A DNA stretch of 64,000 bases from Paenibacillus pasadenensis (lineage in GTDB: Bacteria > Bacillota > Bacilli > Paenibacillales > Paenibacillaceae): NCBI RefSeq assembly GCF_023715725.1, contig NZ_JAMBOT010000005.1, forward strand, positions 186,001 to 250,000. The letters are read 5' to 3'. Below the pieces are notes generated by a model. That model did not search any database. It was not told the origin of the DNA and saw nothing but the letters and a program-made list of their open reading frames with translations. Positions within the stretch are counted from its first letter, which is position 1. Every line of letters begins with the position of its first letter. The translations under genes were made by a program, and so were the position numbers. Shown here piece after piece: positions 1 through 8,198 of the stretch.

Positions 1-75
1 GAGGAGCAGCCCTGTTTTGAATCCGCTTACAGAAATCATGCAAAATTATCGCCAAGCCGGCGGACGGAGCAGTGA

Positions 76-100
76 GGCGGGATGCTTGACGCATCCCGCC
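76..100 (-). terminator. Hairpin after sugar-binding lipoprotein gene
   Basis: A perfect 10-bp inverted repeat (GGCGGGATGC at 76-85, GCATCCCGCC at 91-100) with a 5-nt loop lies 17 bases beyond the stop codon of the minus-strand operon. There is no clear U-tract on the minus side, so it may act as a 3' stabilising hairpin rather than a classical intrinsic terminator. Bases 1-75 hold nothing else recognisable. Confidence 0.5.
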
Positions 101-116
101 CGCTGCCGAGTGTCCG

Positions 117-1649
117 TTACTTGGCGAATCCAAGGTCTTTCAATTGTTGAAAACCGCTGTCCAGATACGTTTGGTATTTAAACGTTGTATTAAGCTGATC
201 CAAGAACTTGTCGTAGTTATCCAGCTTGTTTTTGCCCAGGTAGAACTTCAGCAGCTCCTCCTGCTTGAAGCGGTCGGCATCGGCGGCATTGTAATCCGCC
301 GGGAGAGTAACATAAGCCGAGTAGATATCGAGTCTTTTCATCTGGTCGTTCTTCTCAATATATGGAGCCTGGGCCGGGAATTTGGCAATCAGGTATTCTT
401 TTTCCGGACGTCCCGACATTTGGTATACCCACGTATAGGACGCTTCGGACGCTTTGTCCGTCAGTTTTACTTTGCCGTTTTCTTTTGTGAAGTGAGTGCC
501 TTCTACGCCGAATTGCACGAGATCGGCGCCTTTTCCCTGAGCGGCATAATTGAACAGGTCTAATATCTTCTGCAGCTTGACTTCATCCTCGGCGACCTTT
601 TTGGAGATAACCATCCGTCCGCCGATGGCAGAAAGGCCCACGGCTGCCATATAGTCGGATTTTGGCCCTTGCAGCTTGTCAATCATGACAAAGTCTGCAT
701 TTGGATTTGCGCCTTGCCATTTGGCTTTCTCGGCGTCTTTCATCACACTGGTCCAGTCCGTAAGCAGAATGCCGGCTTTGCCTTGGAAAGCTTTATCCTT
801 GGCGTTTTCTGGCTTGTTGCTGGCAATTTCGGGATCGATGGAGCCGGAAGCGAGCATTTTTTGAACATAAGCAATGGATTCCTTAGCTTCAGGCTGGGAC
901 AGGCCGTTTACCATTTTGCCGTCTTTAATATAGAATCCGTCATAATTGCCGTACTGCACGTTTACAAAGTTGGCCAAATCGGCGAGCCTTCCGGTGATGC
1001 CAAACGTATCCTTTTTACCGTTGCCGTCAGGATCCTGCTCCGTGAACGCTTTAGATACCTCCAGCAGTTCGTCCAACGTTTGCGGAACGGCAAGGTTAAG
1101 CTTGTCCAGCCAATCTTTACGGACCCAGAACGTAGTTAAATTTGGATTTGTATTCAGCGAGATCGCGTAGTATTTGCCGTTAATAGCGGTGCGGCTAAGG
1201 AAATCCTCGCTAATAAAGCTTTTTAGCGGAGCAAGCTTTTCCTCGTATGGATTCAGCTCAAGCAGCAAATTCTTTTTCACATACTCCTCAAACACGCTTT
1301 TTTGCGCAGCCGTGAAGGAGATGACGTCGGGCAGATCGCCGCCGGCGGCGCGGACGTTCAGCTTCTGAACGAGCTCGTCCGTTGTGCTGGTGAGCGTCAG
1401 CTTCAGATCAATGCCCAGGTCTTTATCGATCGTTTTTTTCACGAAGTCGTCTTCAGGCAGCGTTGTGGAGAACCCGGCAACCATGACCTCGATTGGCACT
1501 TTTTCGTCTTTTTTCTCTGCGGATTGCTCCGGATTGGTATTGTTTTGAGCTCCGGATTTGGAGCCGGAACTGCAGCCTGCCAATACGGCAGCAGCGGTAA
1601 GCACGTTAAGCATAGCGAAGGCTAATGATTTTTTTCGGTTCAGTTTCAT
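117..1649 (-). CDS. Extracellular sugar-binding lipoprotein (ABC transporter)
   Basis: This 510-residue protein is the extracytoplasmic substrate-binding component of a carbohydrate ABC importer of the LplA type found throughout Paenibacillus. It starts with a lipoprotein signal peptide whose lipobox is LAGC, with Cys26 as the lipidated residue, followed by a Ser/Asn/Glu-rich linker to about residue 50 and a long solute-binding fold. The ATG is preceded by GAGAGGGG at a suitable distance. It is the last gene of a three-gene operon, 62 bases after the second permease gene. No ATPase gene is present, as is usual for this class, which borrows a shared MsmX-like ATPase. The substrate is unknown; the divergent GH30 gene suggests oligosaccharides released by that enzyme. 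Confidence 0.9.
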   Translation of the reverse strand: MKLNRKKSLAFAMLNVLTAAAVLAGCSSGSKSGAQNNTNPEQSAEKKDEKVPIEVMVAGFSTTLPEDDFVKKTIDKDLGIDLKLTLTSTTDELVQKLNVRAAGGDLPDVISFTAAQKSVFEEYVKKNLLLELNPYEEKLAPLKSFISEDFLSRTAINGKYYAISLNTNPNLTTFWVRKDWLDKLNLAVPQTLDELLEVSKAFTEQDPDGNGKKDTFGITGRLADLANFVNVQYGNYDGFYIKDGKMVNGLSQPEAKESIAYVQKMLASGSIDPEIASNKPENAKDKAFQGKAGILLTDWTSVMKDAEKAKWQGANPNADFVMIDKLQGPKSDYMAAVGLSAIGGRMVISKKVAEDEVKLQKILDLFNYAAQGKGADLVQFGVEGTHFTKENGKVKLTDKASEASYTWVYQMSGRPEKEYLIAKFPAQAPYIEKNDQMKRLDIYSAYVTLPADYNAADADRFKQEELLKFYLGKNKLDNYDKFLDQLNTTFKYQTYLDSGFQQLKDLGFAK

Positions 1650-1711
1650 GGATGATTGCCCCTCTCGATATGTTGATCTATTTGGTGAAACGAAAACCCG
1701 AAGGGAAGGAG

Positions 1712-2575
1712 TTAACCTTTTAACGCCCCGATTAACATGCCTTTTGTCAGATGTTTTTGCACAAAAGGATAAACGATGATAACCGGAAGGCTGGCGATGA
1801 CGACGGAAGCCATTTGCAGCGTTGTTGACGGCAGCGTGATATCGGTTGCGTTTGTATTCAGCTCGCTGGCGGACATCAGTAATCTGCGGACGATGACTTG
1901 CAGCGGATTCAAGTCGTTGTCGGTAATGTAGAAGATAGCCGCGAAAAACGTGTTCCAGCTTCCTACGACACAGAATAACCCGATCGTCACCATAACAGGA
2001 ATGGACAGGGGAAGAGCGATGCTGGAAAGCACCTTGAATTCTCCGGCACCGTCAATGCGCGCCGATTCAAACAGCTCCTCCGGCAGATTTTCAAAAAAGG
2101 TTTTAACGATGAGCACGTTCCAGGTGGAGATTGCGGTCGGGATGATCATAGCCCACACCGTATTCAGCAGTCCGGTCGCTTGTACGACGAGATAAGTCGG
2201 AATCAGTCCGCCGCCGAACATCATTGTAAATACGATCATAAAGATGAAAAACCCGCGTCCGATCAGATGTTTGCGGCTTAGAGCGAATGCCAGCGGAATC
2301 GTCAAAATCAAGTTAATCGCAGTAGACATAACAGTTACAAATATGGTGACCAGAAACGCTCTGGGAATTTCTTTCATCCCGAACAAAATTTTGTAAGCCT
2401 CAAAGGTGATGCTCTTCGGAATAAGGATAAACCCGCCGTTACGAAGCACTTCGCTGTAGGGCGTAACCGATACCGACAGCACGAACAGAAGCGGGAAGAT
2501 GCAGACAAATGCCAGGAGCAGCAGCAGCACATAGATGAAAATATCGAAGTAGCGTTCTGAACCGCGGCTTACCAT
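1712..2575 (-). CDS. Sugar ABC transporter permease (LplC/YtcP type)
   Basis: This 287-residue inner-membrane permease has about six transmembrane helices, the first at residues 12-34. The EAA loop that docks the ATPase is visible as ESARIDGAGEFKVLSSIALP near residue 190. The length is typical of the carbohydrate permease family 2 (LplC/YtcP). Its start overlaps the 3' end of the preceding permease gene by 7 bases, indicating translational coupling, and the pair forms the membrane channel for the lipoprotein encoded downstream. The substrate cannot be read from the sequence. Confidence 0.9.
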   Translation of the reverse strand: MVSRGSERYFDIFIYVLLLLLAFVCIFPLLFVLSVSVTPYSEVLRNGGFILIPKSITFEAYKILFGMKEIPRAFLVTIFVTVMSTAINLILTIPLAFALSRKHLIGRGFFIFMIVFTMMFGGGLIPTYLVVQATGLLNTVWAMIIPTAISTWNVLIVKTFFENLPEELFESARIDGAGEFKVLSSIALPLSIPVMVTIGLFCVVGSWNTFFAAIFYITDNDLNPLQVIVRRLLMSASELNTNATDITLPSTTLQMASVVIASLPVIIVYPFVQKHLTKGMLIGALKG

Positions 2576-3534
2576 AGATTACCGCCCCACCTTCTGGCCA
2601 GCTTGTTGGAAAAGTACACGAGAATAAGGCCGATAACGGACTTGAACAGTCCTACAGCTGTGGCGAGGCTGAAGTTAAGCTGTTCCAGGCCTACGCGGTA
2701 TACCCAGGTATCGATGATGTCCGCTACCGGATATACCTGAACATTGTACATGATATAGATTTGCTCAAAGCCGGCATCGAGCACGGAGCCGATCTTGAGA
2801 ACGAGCAGCAGAATGATGACGCTGCGAATGCCAGGCAGTGTAATATGCCAAATGCGGCGGAGTCTGCCGGCTCCGTCGATGCGGGCGGCCTCGTACAAGG
2901 TGGAATCAATGCTGGACATAGCGGCCAAATACACGATTGCTCCCCAGCCGAGATCCTTCCAGACGTCGGTTCCGACCAGGATGCTTCGGAAATACGATTC
3001 GGAGGAGAGGAATGGAATAGCGCTGCCGCCGTTTTCCACAATCCAGCGGTTAATCAGGCCGGATGTTTCGGAGAAAAATGCGATTGAAATTCCGTAAATG
3101 ATAACGTAAGACAGGAAGTGAGGCATGTAGCTGATCGTTTGCACGAACCGGTTCAGCCATGGAATGCGTCCCTCGTGGATAAGCACGGCGACAATAATGG
3201 CCAATGCCGTTCCCCACACGGTTTTGTACAAGCTGATTAGAAATGTGTTGGTTAACAGCTGGTTGAAATAGGGGGATTCAAAAAAGAATACAAAATGTTT
3301 GTACCAGGGATCGGCCCAAGGACTTTTGACGATGCCGGACAAGATGTCGTAATCCTTAAAGGCAATTAATACGCCGTACATCGGGACGTATTTGTACACG
3401 ACATAATAGAGGATTCCGGGCAAAAGCATTAAGTACAAGGAGCGCATGCTCCACAGGTTTTTCCATAAGGAAGCTGGTTTTTTACCCGGTTGAAGGCCGG
3501 TCCGGCTTGCCCTGGATGCAGATGGAAGGGCCAT
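2569..3534 (-). CDS. Sugar ABC transporter permease (LplB/YteP type)
   Basis: This 321-residue permease is the first gene of the sugar-uptake operon. It has a basic cytoplasmic N-terminus of about 30 residues and then about six membrane spans; the EAA motif EAARIDGAGRLRRIWHITLP lies near residue 220. Residues such as YKYVPMYGVLIAFKDYD near the N-terminus are typical of the LplB/YteP branch. It would pair with the following permease and rely on an ATPase encoded elsewhere. The start is followed on the left by the divergent control region shared with the GH30 gene, so co-regulation is plausible. Confidence 0.9.
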   Translation of the reverse strand: MALPSASRASRTGLQPGKKPASLWKNLWSMRSLYLMLLPGILYYVVYKYVPMYGVLIAFKDYDILSGIVKSPWADPWYKHFVFFFESPYFNQLLTNTFLISLYKTVWGTALAIIVAVLIHEGRIPWLNRFVQTISYMPHFLSYVIIYGISIAFFSETSGLINRWIVENGGSAIPFLSSESYFRSILVGTDVWKDLGWGAIVYLAAMSSIDSTLYEAARIDGAGRLRRIWHITLPGIRSVIILLLVLKIGSVLDAGFEQIYIMYNVQVYPVADIIDTWVYRVGLEQLNFSLATAVGLFKSVIGLILVYFSNKLARRWGGNLW

Positions 3535-3693
3535 AATCGTGTCACCTCTTTCTCTTTGTTGCGGTCAACTTTCCTTATTCAAAGCATATCATCGGGAAAC
3601 TTCGACAAATAGGAACGGATTTAACGCATTAATAGAACAAAACTGTCTTTTGCAAATGCGAGGATGTCGGAAAACAAGCTTAAATCCATCTAT

Positions 3694-3721
3694 TGACAGC
3701 TTAAAAGTGGTGGAATATTAT
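3694..3721 (+). promoter_or_regulatory. Sigma-A promoter for the GH30 gene
   Basis: TTGACA (3693-3698, scored from its last five bases here) is followed after exactly 17 bases by TATTAT (3716-3721). This is a near-consensus vegetative promoter reading toward the glycosidase. The predicted start site is near 3728, giving a leader of about 190 bases that contains the three operator-like sites described next. Confidence 0.65.
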
Positions 3722-3727
3722 GTAATT

Positions 3728-3806
3728 ATGAAACCCCTTACATAATGAAGTGTTATGAATATGTAACCCGGTTTATTTTGAAACGATAAAATGTAACCGT
3801 TTACAT
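3728..3806 (+). promoter_or_regulatory. Three phased cre/LacI-type operator-like sites
   Basis: Three related 16-mers follow the promoter: ATGAAACCCCTTACAT (3728-3743), ATGTAACCCGGTTTAT (3761-3776) and ATGTAACCGTTTACAT (3791-3806). Their starts are 33 and 30 bases apart, about three helical turns. The third has perfect 6-bp outer arms and matches the CcpA cre consensus at all but one position. Flanking AACCCCTTA (3732-3740) and TAAGGGGTT (3808-3816) also form an inverted repeat. They could bind a LacI-family sugar regulator or CcpA and control the GH30 gene, the divergent transporter operon, or both. The rest of 3535-3917 holds nothing else recognised. Confidence 0.5.
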
Positions 3807-3917
3807 ATAAGGGGTTGAATTGATCTAAAGGAGAGTGGGAGCGGAGCAAGCGGGCAGCGAGGTCAAGCTTGATCAATCATCGGAATTTAAATCAAAGTTA
3901 TGAGGAGGCGTAAGGTA

Positions 3918-6329
3918 ATGAAACGAGCTGGAATAAGATTGTTCAGCACGGTGACGGCAGGCGCCGTTCTGTGGACGGGGCTTGGGATTGTGCAGGAGCA
4001 GCGGGCCTATGCCGCAGACTACACCGCTGTAGTTACTCCCTCGACGCAATACCAGGAATGGGAAGGCTGGGGAACCTCGCTCGCTTGGTGGGCCAATCGC
4101 GTAGGCGGCGACGTTTATTCCAGAGACGAATATGCCGATTTGCTGTTCAGCGACGAAGGGCTTGATCTCAATATCGTTCGATATAATATTGGCGGCGGCG
4201 AAAATCCGGACCCCGAGTCGATCGGGCTTCAGACGCCGATGGATCTTCGCGCGCAAATCCCGGGTTTTAAAGCTTCCGCGAGCGCGCCGTACGATTGGAC
4301 GAAGGACGCCAATCAGCGTTGGATGCTGGATGCGGCTAAATCGCGCATCGACCAGAACGAATTCATCACGGAGGCGTTCGCCAACTCCCCGCCATGGTGG
4401 ATGACGAAGAGCGGGAGCGTTACAGGCAATTTTAACGGGACGGAAAACCTGAAGGAAGACATGTACGACGATTTTGCGGACTACTTAACGACAGTCGTTA
4501 AACATTTCCGTGACAATTGGGGAATTAATTTCCGGACGCTGTCGGCTTTTAACGAGCCGAGCGCAGGGTATTGGTATTTTGATAACCGCCAGGAAGGCAA
4601 TCGTATGAATCCGCCTAATCAGCAGATCATGATCGGGGAGCTTTATGACGAGCTGGCAGCAAAGGGACTGCCGACCGGCATCAGCGCACCGGAGGAGACG
4701 AATATCGACGTTGCCCGCGATACGATCAACAGTTATTCTCAGGCGACAAAAGACAAGCTCGTGCAGTACAATACGCATTCCTATATGGGGAGCGACCGCG
4801 CCGGGCTGAAAGCAGCCGCTGGCGGCAAGCGGATCTGGAACTCCGAGCATGGCGACGGCGTGTGGGACGGCCTGACGATGTCCACGAATATTTTGAAGGA
4901 TATCAAGGAGATGAAAAGCAGCGCTTGGGTCTACTGGCAAGCGGTTGAAATTACGAACAACGGCTGGGGCATGATCGGCACTCAGCTGAACGATCCCAAT
5001 GCTGATCTGGGCACGTATGAGGTTTCGAAAAAATACCATATGCTCTCTCAATGGAGCAAGTTTATCCGCCCTGGTTATCAAATCATTGATATTTTGGACA
5101 ACAACTCCGTAGCGGCGTACGACACGGAGGGCGGCAAGCTTGTCATCGTAACGGTGAATACGAGCAGCTCTTCTAATACAGTGAAGTACGATCTGTCGCA
5201 ATTCACGAATGTGTCCGGCTCGCTTACCGGATACCGCACGACAAACGGCAGCGAAAACCTTGTTCCTGTTACCGGCTTGAGCCTGTCGGGCAAAAGCTTC
5301 ACAACGACGGTTCCGGCTAAATCGGTCAGCACGTTTGTGGTCACGGGCGTAACCGGCATCGAGGCTCCTCCGGTGGACCCGACGCCGGGATTGCAGACTC
5401 TCATGACGGATAACTTTGAAGACGGCGACGCTCAGGGCTGGACGGCCGGCAGCGGAAGCTGGTCGGTCGTGGCCGACGGCACAAATGTGTACCAACAATC
5501 GGCAACTGCAGCTAGCGAAGCGGTGACGACGAGAGGAGACGCAGCATGGACGAACTATGACGTGCTGGCGGACGTAAACCTCAAGTCGACTAACAGCACG
5601 GCGGCGACAGGCATCTTAGGACGTTACAAGGACAACAACAACTATTATCATCTGCGGTTGAATTCGGGTGAGAGCAGGCTGCAGCTGCTCAAAAAGGTGA
5701 ACGGAACGTTTACGCTGCTCGCTAATTTGCCGCAAACCGTATCCCTTAATACGACGTATAAGCTGAGGCTGTCCATGAACGGCAGCACAATTAAAGGTTA
5801 TCTGAACGGTGAAGAGAAAATCTCGGTGACGGACACTGGCGTGACGGCTGGAAGGGCGGGCATTCGGAGCTACAGCCAATCGGCAACGATTGACGAGTTC
5901 AGAGCGGCCGGTGTGCCGGTAGTCGTCATTGTCGATAACGGAGATTCGGGCTTCTCGACGACCGGAGCCTGGACGGCAAGCACGTACGATTCCGGCTATC
6001 AGGGCTCGAACTACTTGCACGACGGAGCGGAAGCGGCTAATGCGGATAAATTCGCGGTATGGACGCCAACGATTACCGAAGCGGGTACCTATAAGGTGTA
6101 TATGAAATGGACCGCATCGTTTAACCGTCCAACGGCAGCTCCGCTGGAAATCAAGTACGGCGGCGTATTGGATACGTCCAAAACCGTCAACCAGACCGTT
6201 AACGGCAGCCAGTGGGTGGAGATTGGAACTTACGTGCTGACGGCCTCCTCTACAGCCAATTCCGTGAAGCTGCTGGCATCGGCTGCTGGTTATACCGTGG
6301 CGGATGCGGTGCGTTTTGTGAAAATCTAA
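3918..6329 (+). CDS. Secreted GH30-family glycosidase with C-terminal accessory domains
   Basis: This 803-residue secreted enzyme has a signal peptide ending AYA-AD after residue 32. The start chosen is the ATG at 3918, since AGGAGG (3903-3908) lies 9 bases upstream; an in-frame ATG at 3900 would precede that site. Residues about 35-450 form a GH30 (beta/alpha)8 glycosidase resembling endo-beta-1,6-galactanases: GWGTSLAWWANRVGG near the N-terminus, the acid/base Glu213 in FNEP, and the likely nucleophile Glu310 in NSEHGDG. A beta-sandwich follows (about 450-475), then a LamG/3-keto-disaccharide-hydrolase-like domain (about 490-660) and a golvesin/xanthan-lyase-type carbohydrate-binding domain (about 665-803). 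It probably degrades an extracellular galactan- or glucan-like polymer whose products enter by the divergent transporter. The exact linkage specificity is uncertain. Confidence 0.85.
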   Translation: MKRAGIRLFSTVTAGAVLWTGLGIVQEQRAYAADYTAVVTPSTQYQEWEGWGTSLAWWANRVGGDVYSRDEYADLLFSDEGLDLNIVRYNIGGGENPDPESIGLQTPMDLRAQIPGFKASASAPYDWTKDANQRWMLDAAKSRIDQNEFITEAFANSPPWWMTKSGSVTGNFNGTENLKEDMYDDFADYLTTVVKHFRDNWGINFRTLSAFNEPSAGYWYFDNRQEGNRMNPPNQQIMIGELYDELAAKGLPTGISAPEETNIDVARDTINSYSQATKDKLVQYNTHSYMGSDRAGLKAAAGGKRIWNSEHGDGVWDGLTMSTNILKDIKEMKSSAWVYWQAVEITNNGWGMIGTQLNDPNADLGTYEVSKKYHMLSQWSKFIRPGYQIIDILDNNSVAAYDTEGGKLVIVTVNTSSSSNTVKYDLSQFTNVSGSLTGYRTTNGSENLVPVTGLSLSGKSFTTTVPAKSVSTFVVTGVTGIEAPPVDPTPGLQTLMTDNFEDGDAQGWTAGSGSWSVVADGTNVYQQSATAASEAVTTRGDAAWTNYDVLADVNLKSTNSTAATGILGRYKDNNNYYHLRLNSGESRLQLLKKVNGTFTLLANLPQTVSLNTTYKLRLSMNGSTIKGYLNGEEKISVTDTGVTAGRAGIRSYSQSATIDEFRAAGVPVVVIVDNGDSGFSTTGAWTASTYDSGYQGSNYLHDGAEAANADKFAVWTPTITEAGTYKVYMKWTASFNRPTAAPLEIKYGGVLDTSKTVNQTVNGSQWVEIGTYVLTASSTANSVKLLASAAGYTVADAVRFVKI

Positions 6330-6343
6330 GTTTAATTTACCAT

Positions 6344-6375
6344 GCCGCAGAGGAGCGATCCTCTGCGGCTTTTAA
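6344..6375 (+). terminator. Intrinsic terminator of GH30 gene
   Basis: GCCGCAGAGGA (6344-6354) pairs perfectly with TCCTCTGCGGC (6359-6369) across a GCGA tetraloop and is followed by TTTT. It lies 14 bases after the stop codon. Confidence 0.85.
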
Positions 6376-6489
6376 CGCTTCATAAGCCGGACGCGATCAG
6401 CCGTGGTCGTGTAATTGCCGCCGTATTTACCTTCTTTGTGCAAAATAGGGATTCGAAAGAAAATTAATGAATTATATGTAAGCATTAGA

Positions 6490-6600
6490 TATAATTGAGA
6501 GGATCGGTTTGCTTCCCAGAGTTGCTGCGAGTGTATCTGACGGACCGGCAAATTGCCTCTAAGCCTCGTTCCTGATGAATCCGGAACAGGGCTTTTTGTT
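6490..6600 (+). ncRNA. Candidate short terminated transcript
   Basis: In the 555-base stretch between the GH30 and chemoreceptor genes, TATAAT at 6490-6495 could be a -10 element, although no good -35 is visible. About 100 bases later a hairpin (AGCC-GTTCC at 6562-6572 with GGAAC-GGGCT at 6583-6593) is followed by five T residues. Between them GAGG...TTTGC (about 6498-6511) can pair with GCAAATTGCCTC (about 6549-6560), so a closed structured RNA of about 100 nt is possible. No known riboswitch family was recognised, and the small hairpin could also be a relic of the terminator family seen near 11.2-19.6 kb. Confidence 0.25.
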
Positions 6601-6750
6601 ATGCCGAAATAATGAACCAGGTTCGGTTAGTGCCAATGGAAGATTAATTTAGTTGAAAACAATTACAAATGAAAACGAGGGAAAGTTCGGATTTAACGCA
6701 TCGCGGTCCATTAAATATGAACTTTAGTGCAAATTTCTTTCAGATGGATG

Positions 6751-6776
6751 TAATTTATAAAAAAATTGGCCGATAT
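6751..6776 (+). promoter_or_regulatory. Sigma-D (flagellar/chemotaxis) promoter
   Basis: TAAT (6751-6754), a 14-base spacer and GCCGATAT (6769-6776) match the sigma-D consensus TAAA-N14-16-GCCGATAT, with the -10 perfect. It lies about 110 bases before a chemoreceptor gene, the expected target class. Confidence 0.75.
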
Positions 6777-6885
6777 AAAAAGGTACGGCTTTAACCCTGG
6801 CTTTGTTGAAAGGGGGGATGAGCGGACCGGGGGGCGTTACCGGTCTGAAGTGAGCTTGAACATGTGATGTGTGGAGGAGAATAGC

Positions 6886-7962
6886 TTGAACACGAACAAG
6901 AAATGGTCCGAATGGTTTAGTGCGCTGCGCAAGCCGCAGCCGCAGCCGTCTTCGGACGACTCCGTTCCCATGGAATCAGGGCAGAATGCCGCCGCTCAAG
7001 AGGCGGAGCAGCTGAGGCGTCAAGAGCTTGCCGCTCTGTCGACTCAAATGGCGGAGTCATCGAAGAAGCTGGTGAAGGAAACAGAATTCACGAACGACTT
7101 GGCGGCTGGAATCGCTCTTGCCATTCAGCAGGTTTCTACAGGCAGCGAAGCAATCGCCTCCGGAGCGAAAGCCAACCGCACCATGCTGGAGGAAGTATCG
7201 CTCGGTATGAGCCATATTGCCGAATTTTCCTACGAGCTTGCGCAGGAGACGGCGGATGTTGCGGAAAAAGCGGCTGACGGCTTAAGCACGATTGATATTG
7301 CGGTTCAACAGATGAACCGTGTGTCGGAGCATGCTTTGTCGCAAGCTGAGGCGATGAAAACGATGAACCGGTTAAATGAGGAAATCGAAGGAATCGCGCT
7401 TATCGTAGGAGAGATATCCAGTCAGATCAATCTGCTCTCGCTAAATGCAGCCATTGAGGCGGCTCATGCCGGTGAATATGGGCGGGGGTTCTCGGTCGTG
7501 GCGGATGAAATCCGCAAGCTTGCCGAACAGTCCGCGGCTTCGGCCCGCAGTATCGGTCAGACGGCGGCGGGCATTCGCAGCAACTCCGTACGTTCGGTGG
7601 AGGCGATGTCCAAGTTCAACACCGAGCTGGAGACGGGCGTTGCTCATGTTAATGCAGCCGGCCAGTCATTCCACAAAATTGTTGATTTAACGGGGCGGGT
7701 GTCGGAAAAGGTTCAAGAGATATCCAGCGTCACCCAGCAGGTCAATGCTGGAACGGAGGAAATTCTCGTCTCGGTTCGTGAAACGACCGATAATACGGAG
7801 CTTTCCATGGCCAGCTCGAATGAGATTGCCTTATGCGTCGAAGAGCAGCTGCAATCGGTACAGCAGACGCTGGAGATTGCGCGCCAGCTGAACGAGCAGG
7901 CGGTCAAACTAAAAGGCGAGTCGGTCGCGGCGCCAACGGAAACAAGTAAGCATTCGATTTAG
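6886..7962 (+). CDS. Soluble methyl-accepting chemotaxis protein
   Basis: This 358-residue protein is a cytoplasmic chemoreceptor. It has no signal peptide, no membrane helix and no recognisable ligand-binding domain; the N-terminal 60 residues are low-complexity (Pro/Gln/Glu-rich) and the remainder is the coiled-coil MCP signalling domain. The CheA/CheW-binding hairpin tip is clear at about residues 185-215 ([18 protein letters not shown]). The TTG at 6886 is chosen because GGAGGA (6873-6878) sits 7 bases upstream; a GTG at 6871 overlaps that site and is less likely. A sigma-D promoter precedes it, so expression with the motility regulon is expected. What it senses is unknown; soluble receptors of this kind may sense internal signals or act with other receptors. 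Confidence 0.85.
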   Translation: MNTNKKWSEWFSALRKPQPQPSSDDSVPMESGQNAAAQEAEQLRRQELAALSTQMAESSKKLVKETEFTNDLAAGIALAIQQVSTGSEAIASGAKANRTMLEEVSLGMSHIAEFSYELAQETADVAEKAADGLSTIDIAVQQMNRVSEHALSQAEAMKTMNRLNEEIEGIALIVGEISSQINLLSLNAAIEAAHAGEYGRGFSVVADEIRKLAEQSAASARSIGQTAAGIRSNSVRSVEAMSKFNTELETGVAHVNAAGQSFHKIVDLTGRVSEKVQEISSVTQQVNAGTEEILVSVRETTDNTELSMASSNEIALCVEEQLQSVQQTLEIARQLNEQAVKLKGESVAAPTETSKHSI

Positions 7963-8198
7963 AGCATATCCGTACGATTACGGAATGTGCCGAATAATCC
8001 CCGTTCGCAGGAAGCGGAACGGCTGGCAGCATTGCTGTAGGTGAAAGAAGCAGCCAAGCCAAAGGTCGAGCCCTGGTTAATGCCTAAGACAACGGGTTTC
8101 TACATCATTTGGGAGGTCAATTAACAGAGAGCCGAGCTTTTGGCGCAGCGCTTCCTTTTCACTGATTCTAGAGAGAAGAGAGAAAAGGAGTGGATCGT

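Noticed and set aside
4485-5498. Long minus-strand open frame inside the GH30 gene (about 337 codons)
   Set aside because: It is antisense to a clearly coding gene, has no ribosome site and no recognisable protein pattern; it results from biased codon use.
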